From positions 3,282,001 through 3,346,000 of the forward strand of contig NZ_CP108455.1 of NCBI RefSeq assembly GCF_036241575.1: DNA of 64,000 bases. Reading direction: 5' to 3'. This DNA comes from Streptomyces sp. NBC_01267. Its GTDB lineage: Bacteria > Actinomycetota > Actinomycetes > Streptomycetales > Streptomycetaceae. Below are positions 58,215 through 64,000 of this stretch, one piece after another (the stretch's first letter is position 1; each line of letters opens with the position of its first letter). A model generated the notes under the pieces. The model worked only from the letters and a program-made list of their open reading frames with translations. It searched no databases and was not told where the DNA came from. The position numbers and the translations under genes were made by a program.

Positions 58215-58513
58215 CGGGACTCCTACTGCACGTGGACCTACGGAATCGTCGGTTCACGCTACCGGGTGAACCGACGCGTCTGCCACGGGGCGCCGGACCG
58301 GGGTGTGGGATGTAACACATGGGCCGTGCGGGGCGCTGATATGGGGGCGGTGGAGGCGGGCGGGCGCTTCGCGTGGCTTGTTCCCTCCCGCCCCCACCAG
58401 GTGGTCACCCGGAGATCGACGACGGCCACCGGCCGGGTCCAGGACCTGTCCGGTCGATGGCCGCCCACCGCCCCCGTTCCCGCCCCCGTTCCCGGCGCGG
58501 TCCCGGACAACCG

Positions 58514-59902
58514 CTACGCCGCCTGGATCTCCATCCGCGCCCCCAGTTCCCGCACCGACTTCTCCTCCCCGAACGGTTCCAGCCGCTCCCGCAGATCGTC
58601 CAGATAGTCCGCCCCCCGGTGCGAGCGCACCGTGCTCAGCAGCTCCACCGCCCGCGTCCCCGTCCGGCAGGCCTCCTCCACCTCTCGTTCCTGGACGTGC
58701 GCCGTCGCCAGCAGCACCAGGCCGATCGCCCTGCGGCGGGTCTTGGTCACCGGGAGGCCGGCCAGAGCCTCCTCCGCACGCCGGACACCCGCCGCGCCCT
58801 GGCCGAGATCGCGGTGGCAGTGGGCCAGTTCGTCGGCCAGGTACGCGGGATCGAAGTGGGTGATCCACTCCGGGTCGTCGCCGGATTCCTTGCCGGACTC
58901 GGCGCGGTCCATCGCGGCGAGCGCCTGGGCCGCCACCGCCTGGGTCGTACGGGCGTCACCCATCAGCGCGTGACCGCGCGCCTCCGCCGCGTAGAACATC
59001 GACTCCACACGGGACGTGACCCGCCCGCGCGCGCCCTCCTGGGCGGCCCGCGCCAGTTGGGCGATCTCGCGCGGGTTGCCCAGCTGGGCCGCGAGATGGC
59101 TCATCGAGGCGGCCAGCACATATCCCCCGTAACCGCGGTCGCCCGCCGCCTGGGCCAGCCGCAGGGCCTGGATGTAGTAGCGCTGGGCAAGTCCGGGCTG
59201 GCCCGTGTCGACCGCCATGTACCCGGCGAGTTCGGTCAGCCGGGCGACCGCGCCGAACAACTCCCGGCCCACCCCGTCCCGGTACGAACCGGCCAGCAGC
59301 CCGGACACCACACTGTTCAGGTAGTGGACGACGATCGGGCGCACATGTCCGCTGCCGAAACGGTGGTCGAGTTCGGTGAGCGCGGCGGTCGTGGCCCGCA
59401 CCGCCTCGACGTCCGACCTGCCGACCCGCGCCCCGGCGGCCCGCGCCACCTGTGGGTCCGCGCCGGTGATCAGCCAGTCGCGGCTCGGCTCGACCAGCGC
59501 CGAAGCGGCGACCGTGGAACCCGAGAGGAAGTCCCGGCGCCCCACGTCGCTGCGCCACAACTCGCAGACCTGCTCGATCGCACCGATCACCGTCGGCGCG
59601 AAGTGGAGCCCGACGCCGGACGCGAGGTTCTTGCCGTCGGCCATGCCGATCTCGTCGATCGTGACCGTACGGGTGAGCTTGCGGCCCAGCGCTTCGGCGA
59701 TGACGCCCGGTGCCCGGCCACGGGGCTGCTGCCCGCGCAGCCATCGCGCGACGGACGTCTTGTCGTAACGGAGATCGATACCGCGTTCCGCGCCGACCAT
59801 GTTGACGCGGCGGGCGAGGCCCGCGTTCGAGCAGCCCGCTTCCTGGATGAGTGTCTGCAGCCGTTCGTTCGGCTGGCGGGCGACGAGAGGCCTGGCGGCC
59901 AT
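58514..59902 (-). CDS. HTH-TPR regulator (NsdA-like)
   Basis: 462 residues from ATG 59902 with GGGGG five bases upstream. The N-terminus (10-90) is a lambda-repressor-like HTH: LIQEAGCSNAGLARRVNMVG, YDKTSVARWLRGQQPRGR. The rest is TPR-like helical repeats (LAGYMAVDTGQPGLAQRYYI, RAAQEGARGRVTSRVESMFY, AEEALAGLPVTKTRRRAIGL). It resembles NsdA/NsdB-type negative regulators of differentiation in Streptomyces. It is divergent from the small primase/polymerase gene, with a nested palindrome between, likely its own operator. Confidence 0.85.
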   Translation of the reverse strand: MAARPLVARQPNERLQTLIQEAGCSNAGLARRVNMVGAERGIDLRYDKTSVARWLRGQQPRGRAPGVIAEALGRKLTRTVTIDEIGMADGKNLASGVGLHFAPTVIGAIEQVCELWRSDVGRRDFLSGSTVAASALVEPSRDWLITGADPQVARAAGARVGRSDVEAVRATTAALTELDHRFGSGHVRPIVVHYLNSVVSGLLAGSYRDGVGRELFGAVARLTELAGYMAVDTGQPGLAQRYYIQALRLAQAAGDRGYGGYVLAASMSHLAAQLGNPREIAQLARAAQEGARGRVTSRVESMFYAAEARGHALMGDARTTQAVAAQALAAMDRAESGKESGDDPEWITHFDPAYLADELAHCHRDLGQGAAGVRRAEEALAGLPVTKTRRRAIGLVLLATAHVQEREVEEACRTGTRAVELLSTVRSHRGADYLDDLRERLEPFGEEKSVRELGARMEIQAA

Positions 59903-59968
59903 GAGTACCCCCTGAGACGTGCGGCGATCAATGATGCGGTCAGGCTGATCACTGCCCGGCAAATGTCG

Positions 59969-60009
59969 GGAGAATGCGCTGAAAAGCGGGAGTAATCCCG
60001 GCATTCTCC
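59969..60009. promoter_or_regulatory. Nested dyad between NsdA-like and primase genes
   Basis: Outer arms GGAGAATGC (59969-59977) and GCATTCTCC (60001-60009); inner arms CGGGA and TCCCG with GTAA loop (59987-60000). They lie 67 bp from the regulator start. The structure could be an operator or an RNA hairpin. Confidence 0.5.
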
Positions 60010-60172
60010 GTGCACCCCCGCAGATGGACATCGGCATGGATACCCGCTCGCGGGGTGCATTCGCGTACGCGCCCCCGTTCGTGCCTCCATGCGCCCCATA
60101 TGCCGGGAGCCCGCCCCCGCGACGGGTGCGGTGCGCCCGTAACCCCGGGTGACAGCGGGAGTTGAGCTGAAC

Positions 60173-60841
60173 GTGAATGACACCACCACGGGCACGGAAG
60201 CCGCACAGATCCCCGGGCAGCGCGGAGAAACGCTGCTGGACACCGCCGTACGGTACGCCGAACAACGGCACTGGGACGTGCTCTCCGGCACCTGGCTGGT
60301 GGCGAAAGAGGGTGTCGAACGGTGCTCCTGCGCCGATACGGGGTGTTCCGCGCCCGGCGCGCACCCCACGCGCCCCGACTGGGCGGCGCAGGCGACCGGC
60401 AGCGCCGTCGTCGCCCGCGCCCAGTGGTCCGAGCAGCCGACGGCCTCCGTACTGCTGCCGACCGGGCGGGCCTTCGACGCCGTCGACGTCCCCGAGACGG
60501 CCGGATTCCTGGCGTTGGCGCGGATGGAACGCATGGAGGTGACGCTCGGTCCGGTCACCCGCACGCCCGACCGCCGGATGCAGTTCTTCGTACTTCCCGG
60601 CACCGGCGCCAAAGTGCCGTTCCTGGTACGGAGGTTGGGCTGGGACCCGGCGGCGATCGACCTCACGGTGCGGGGCGAGGGCGGCTTCCTGGCGGCGCCG
60701 CCGACCCGGGTCGGGGCGGGCGGCGCGGTGCAGTGGGTGCGCCGCCCGACGGCCGCCAACCGCTGGCTGCCGGACGCGGACGAGCTGACCGGCCCGCTCG
60801 CGTACGCCTGCGGCCAGGAGACACGGGACCGCCGCGCGTAG
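60173..60841 (+). CDS. Bifunctional primase/polymerase-domain protein (short)
   Basis: 222 residues from GTG 60173 (GGGAG twelve bases upstream); GTG 60149 is also open. N-terminal Prim-Pol-like features: LLDTAVRYAEQRHWDVLSGT, then the Cys-rich CSCADTGCSAPGAHPTRPDW, followed by VLLPTGRAFDAVDVPET. The usual DhD metal acid pair is weak, so it may not polymerise. Small proteins of this kind are conserved in streptomycetes next to NsdA-like regulators. Function unknown. Confidence 0.75.
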   Translation: MNDTTTGTEAAQIPGQRGETLLDTAVRYAEQRHWDVLSGTWLVAKEGVERCSCADTGCSAPGAHPTRPDWAAQATGSAVVARAQWSEQPTASVLLPTGRAFDAVDVPETAGFLALARMERMEVTLGPVTRTPDRRMQFFVLPGTGAKVPFLVRRLGWDPAAIDLTVRGEGGFLAAPPTRVGAGGAVQWVRRPTAANRWLPDADELTGPLAYACGQETRDRRA

Positions 60842-60945
60842 GACCTGCCCTCCCGCAACGGGTCCGACCGCCCGGGAACGCCGGGTCGTGCAGCGTCCGC
60901 CCGTAGGGTGGCCCCAAGAGCTGGGACTCCGAGAGGCGCTGCACC

Positions 60946-61722
60946 ATGCCGGACCAGGCAGCCGTACGGGTAGAGGGACTGTGGAAGCGGTTCGGGGAAC
61001 AGATCGCGGTCGCCGGGATCGATCTCGAACTGCCCGCAGGCCAGTTCATCGGTCTGGTCGGGCCGAACGGCGCGGGCAAGACCACCACCCTGTCCATGGT
61101 GACCGGGCTGCTCCGGCCCGATCAGGGCACCATCGAGGTGGCGGGTCACGACGTCTGGCAGGACCCGGTCGCGGTCAAGTCCCGGATCGGCGTACTGCCC
61201 GAGGGGCTGCGGCTGTTCGAGCGCCTCTCCGGACGTGAACTCCTCGCGTACAGCGGGCGGTTGCGCGGGCTGCCCGGCGCCGAGGTCGACAAACGGGCGA
61301 CCCAGCTGCTGGACGTACTGGACCTGGCGGGCGCCCAGCACAAGCTGGTCGTCGACTACTCGACCGGGATGCGCAAGAAGATCGGGCTGGCCGCCGCGCT
61401 GCTCCACAACCCCGAAGTGCTCTTCCTGGACGAGCCGTTCGAGGGTGTCGACCCGGTGTCCGCCCAGACGATCCGCACCGTCCTGGAGCGCTACACGCAC
61501 TCCGGTGCGACCGTCGTCTTCTCCAGCCATGTGATGGAGCTGGTCGAGTCGCTCTGCGACTGGGTGGCGGTGATGGCGGCGGGCCGCATCCGCGCACAGG
61601 GTCCGCTCGCCGAGGTGCGCGGGGCCGCCCCCTCGCTCCAGCAGGCCTTCCTGGAACTGGTCGGCGCGCACGGCAGGAACACCGGGGACAGCCTCGACTG
61701 GCTGGGCGGTGGCCCCCGATGA
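60946..61722 (+). CDS. ABC transporter ATP-binding protein
   Basis: 258 residues. Walker A GPNGAGKTT at 39-47; Q-loop-like VLPEGLRLFERLSG; signature YSTGMRKKIGLAAAL; Walker B VLFLDEPFEGVDP; H-switch VVFSSHVMELVESL. It is the CcmA/YxlF-type class of exporters. It overlaps the permease gene by four bases (ATGA at 61719). ATG 60946 follows GAGAGGCGCTGCACC. The cargo is unknown. Confidence 0.9.
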   Translation: MPDQAAVRVEGLWKRFGEQIAVAGIDLELPAGQFIGLVGPNGAGKTTTLSMVTGLLRPDQGTIEVAGHDVWQDPVAVKSRIGVLPEGLRLFERLSGRELLAYSGRLRGLPGAEVDKRATQLLDVLDLAGAQHKLVVDYSTGMRKKIGLAAALLHNPEVLFLDEPFEGVDPVSAQTIRTVLERYTHSGATVVFSSHVMELVESLCDWVAVMAAGRIRAQGPLAEVRGAAPSLQQAFLELVGAHGRNTGDSLDWLGGGPR

Positions 61723-63353
61723 CCGCGGCCCCGGTCGCGCCCGCCGGGCCGACCGTCCAGCAACCCGCCGAACCCCTCACCGCCGTCTTCGTCCGGCTCA
61801 AGCTGTCGCTGCTGCGCAACGGCCTGCGCCAGTCGTCGGGCCGCCGGGCCGCGTACCTCGCCTCGGTGGTGCTCGCACTGTTCCTCGCCGTGCTGCTGCT
61901 CCTCGGGCTGATCGCCCTGCACGGCAACGCCCACGCGGGCACCCTGACCGTCATCCTCGTCACCGTCCTGGCGGTGGGCTGGTCGGCGATGCCGCTCTTC
62001 TTCCCCGGCGGCGACGAGACGCTGGACCCCAGCCGTCTGGTGATGCTGCCGCTGCGCCCCGAACCGCTGGTACGGGCGCTGCTCGTCACCTCACTCGTGG
62101 GCATCGGCCCGCTGTTCACGCTCTGCCTCGTCCTGGGCTCGGCCGTCGCGGTGGCGACGGGCCCGGCGGGCGCGGTGGTGGCGGTGGTCGCGGTGCCCCT
62201 CACGGTGCTGGTCTGTGTGGCGCTGGCCCGGACGGTCGCGGCGGCCAACGTCCGGCTGCTCACCTCGCGCAAGGGCCGCGATCTGGCCGTACTGAGCGGC
62301 CTGGTCATCGCGGTGGGCATCCAGGCGGTCAACTTCGGCGTCCAGCGGCTCGGCAGGGCGGGCGGGCTCTCCGCGCTCGACCCGGCCGGGGACGTGGTGC
62401 GGTGGCTGCCACCGGCGTCCGCGATCGGCGCGGTGGACTCGGCGGGCCGCGGCTCGTACGGGCAGGCCGCCGCCCAACTCCTCATCGCCGCCGCGGCCCT
62501 GGTGGTGCTCCTCCTCGCCTGGCAGCGCACCCTGGTCCGGCTGATGACGTCCCCGGACGGCTCGACGATCGCGGCGGGCGAACCGAGCCGCAAGGAGTCG
62601 GCGGCGGGCCTCTCCCGCTTCCTCCCGGAGGGGCGTACCGGCACCGTGATGCTGCGTACCCTGCGCTACATCTGGCGCGACCCGAAGACCAAGGCCGCCT
62701 GGATCGCATCGCTCGCGATCGGGCTGATCGTCCCGGTCCTCAACGCGGTCCAGGGCAGCGGGTCGATCTACTTCTCCTGCTTCGCGTCGGGGATGCTCGG
62801 CATCCAGATGTACAACCAGTTCGGCCAGGACACCTCGGCGTTCTGGATGGTCGCGCAGACGATCTCCACCCCGCAGGACGCCTACACCGAACTGCGTTCG
62901 CGGGCGCTGGCGTTGCTGGTGGTCACCCTCCCGTACACCGCCCTGGTCACCGTCGTCACGGCCGGGCTGCTCGGCGACTGGCGGGCGCTGCCGGAGGCGA
63001 TGGGCCTGGCCTTCGCGCTGCTCGGTGCGATGCTGGCGACGGGCGCCGTGACCTCGGCGCGCTTCCCGTACTCGATCCCCCAGGACAACGCCCACAAGAA
63101 CGTGGCCCCCGGCCAGGCGGGCCTCGCCTGGATCTCCATCTTCGGCGGCATGGTCTCGGCGTCGCTGCTCTGCTCCCCGGTGATCGTCCTGCTGATCACG
63201 CTGCACACCACGGGCAACGAGCCGTTGCTGTGGATCCTGCTGCCGGTGGGCACCGGGTACGGCGCGCTGGCCGCCTGGGCCGGCCTGCGGGTGGCCGCAC
63301 CGCAGGCGGCCACCCGGCTCCCGGAGATCCTGACGGCCGTCAGCAAGGGCTGA
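61719..63353 (+). CDS. ABC transporter permease
   Basis: 544 residues with 10 to 12 hydrophobic segments; the first is YLASVVLALFLAVLLLLGLI. Large membrane part with a duplicated halves pattern. A soluble patch around 290-305 (RKESAAGLSRFLPEGRTGTV) divides it. It pairs with the ATPase and acts as a single-subunit-type exporter membrane component; the substrate is unknown. ATG 61719 overlaps the ATPase stop. Confidence 0.85.
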   Translation: MTAAPVAPAGPTVQQPAEPLTAVFVRLKLSLLRNGLRQSSGRRAAYLASVVLALFLAVLLLLGLIALHGNAHAGTLTVILVTVLAVGWSAMPLFFPGGDETLDPSRLVMLPLRPEPLVRALLVTSLVGIGPLFTLCLVLGSAVAVATGPAGAVVAVVAVPLTVLVCVALARTVAAANVRLLTSRKGRDLAVLSGLVIAVGIQAVNFGVQRLGRAGGLSALDPAGDVVRWLPPASAIGAVDSAGRGSYGQAAAQLLIAAAALVVLLLAWQRTLVRLMTSPDGSTIAAGEPSRKESAAGLSRFLPEGRTGTVMLRTLRYIWRDPKTKAAWIASLAIGLIVPVLNAVQGSGSIYFSCFASGMLGIQMYNQFGQDTSAFWMVAQTISTPQDAYTELRSRALALLVVTLPYTALVTVVTAGLLGDWRALPEAMGLAFALLGAMLATGAVTSARFPYSIPQDNAHKNVAPGQAGLAWISIFGGMVSASLLCSPVIVLLITLHTTGNEPLLWILLPVGTGYGALAAWAGLRVAAPQAATRLPEILTAVSKG

Positions 63354-63364
63354 CGGCACCGGGG

Positions 63365-63430
63365 GTCGGTCGGTCCGTCGGCCGGTCGGTCCGTCGGCCG
63401 GTCGGTCCGTCGGTCCGTCGGTCCGTCGGT
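63365..63430. repeat. GGTCGGTCCGTC-type tandem repeats after the permease gene
   Basis: About 66 bp of interlocking 4- to 16-mers (GTCGGTCC, GTCGGCCG) between the permease stop and the convergent hydrolase stop. Like the other post-stop repeats, it starts within 12 bp of a stop codon. Confidence 0.85.
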
Positions 63431-63446
63431 CACGGTCGCCCCGGGA

Positions 63447-64000
63447 CTACTTCACGGCCACCGCGTCCAGGAACGGCTCTATCGCGGCGCGCCAGGCGTC
63501 GGGCTGGTCGTAGTGGACCAGATGGGCCGCGTCCGCCACCTCCGCGTACTCACCGCGGGTCAGCACCCGGACCATCTCCTGGGACTCCGCGCGGCCCAGC
63601 TCACCGTCCAGGCCACGGACCACCAGGGCCGGGCACCGGACCTGGGCCAGCTCCTCCCAGTGCGCTTCGAAGACCCAGGTCTCGCGGGACTTCAGCATCT
63701 GCCGGGAGGAGAACACGGGGCGCCAGCCGTCGGCCTGCTCGGCCATGACCTCGGCGAAGAACTCGCCCCTGGCCGGATTCGGGCGCTCCACCCAGGGGTC
63801 GTCCTCGCCGAACCACTTCCGGACGTCGGCGAGCGTCGCGAAGGGGACCGGCCAGGACGCGAACCAGTCCTCCCACTCGCGCTGGGTGGCCGTCCCCAGG
63901 GCCGAGGCCCGCATGTCGCAGATGATCACGGCCCGGACCAGGTCGGGGCGCTTGGCGGCGAGCTGCCAGGCGGTGAGCGCACCCATCGCGTGGCCGATGA
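63447..64000 (-). CDS. Alpha/beta hydrolase with Ala at nucleophile site (partial)
   Basis: About 184 residues visible; the 5' end lies outside the window. Alpha/beta-hydrolase fold: the elbow reads I-G-H-A-M-G (63981-63998), where Ser normally stands between His and Met; the acid region is VVRGLDGELGRAESQEMVRV and the C-terminal His is in DAAHLVHYDQPDAWRAAIEP. The Ser-to-Ala change would remove ester hydrolysis. It may be a binding protein or use another chemistry. The internal ATG at 63986 is inside the elbow and is not the true start. Confidence 0.8.
   Translation of the reverse strand, partial: IGHAMGALTAWQLAAKRPDLVRAVIICDMRASALGTATQREWEDWFASWPVPFATLADVRKWFGEDDPWVERPNPARGEFFAEVMAEQADGWRPVFSSRQMLKSRETWVFEAHWEELAQVRCPALVVRGLDGELGRAESQEMVRVLTRGEYAEVADAAHLVHYDQPDAWRAAIEPFLDAVAVK

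Noticed and set aside
1..64000. tRNA, rRNA, CRISPR, insertion-sequence ends, attachment sites, replication origin
   Set aside because: None was recognised by reading; no transposase, integrase or regularly spaced direct repeats were seen. A tRNA scan would be decisive.

Overview
The window is very GC-rich, with G/C-heavy third codon positions, many GTG starts and frequent ATGA/GTGA/TGATG stop-start overlaps. Together with paired XRE/DUF5753-DUF397 genes, DUF6415, a zinc anti-sigma fused to a mycothiol-dependent isomerase-like domain, and a regulator next to a small primase/polymerase-domain gene, this points to a Streptomyces chromosome (or a very close actinobacterium). I see no rRNA, tRNA, CRISPR array, insertion sequence or replication origin.

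Layout. 1-1.1 kb: 3' end of a thiolase-like gene lacking the usual Cys. 1.2-9 kb: an accessory island with a methyltransferase, a winged-helix/nucleotidyltransferase (MNT)-HEPN pair behind a long palindrome, gene fossils (VOC, SnoaL, truncated nucleotidyltransferase), a DUF4037 protein, and a tightly overlapping patatin phospholipase plus membrane-anchored kinase-like pair. 9-14 kb: HTH/DUF397 pair, PNPOx-like flavoprotein, signal peptidase, GNAT, RibD-like reductase, DUF3291. 14-25 kb: DUF35/DoxX operon, flavin monooxygenase, TetR/MFS divergent pair, NDP-forming acyl-CoA synthetase, a cyanate detoxification group (deaminase, cyanase, carbonic anhydrase, divergent LysR), enoyl-CoA hydratase. 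25-29 kb: methyltransferase, GntR-ABC transporter operon, flavin reductase. 29.7-34.8 kb: a ribosomal peptide (graspetide, TgmABC-type) cluster with its regulator and accessory genes. 34.8-40.3 kb: two MFS transporters, a GlxA-type AraC regulator, a Tat-exported PhoD-like phosphatase. 40.6-51 kb: a catabolic block (alcohol dehydrogenase, three acyl-CoA dehydrogenases, SDR, cyclase-family hydrolase, amidohydrolase, acyl-CoA ligase). 51-64 kb: STAS protein, ECF sigma/anti-sigma operon, PurU, a lipoprotein binding protein, a proline/glutamine-rich membrane protein, an NsdA-like regulator, a small primase/polymerase-domain protein, an ABC exporter, and a partial alpha/beta hydrolase.

How the genes work together. 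The inverted repeat CTGAC-N5-GTCAG occurs, exact or with one mismatch, seven times, each time in front of an acyl-CoA or redox gene: doxX-DUF35, the NDP-forming acyl-CoA synthetase (two copies), flavin reductase, SDR/cyclase, and amidohydrolase/acyl-CoA ligase. I infer a dispersed regulon for catabolism of an unidentified carboxylic acid or alicyclic/steroid-like substrate, joining operons spread over about 35 kb. The other strongest systems are the graspetide cluster, whose precursor carries an Asp-Gly site suited to aspartimide formation by the PIMT-like methyltransferase, and the patatin/kinase pair, whose role is unknown. Short tandem repeats of 8-32 bp sit repeatedly just after stop codons.
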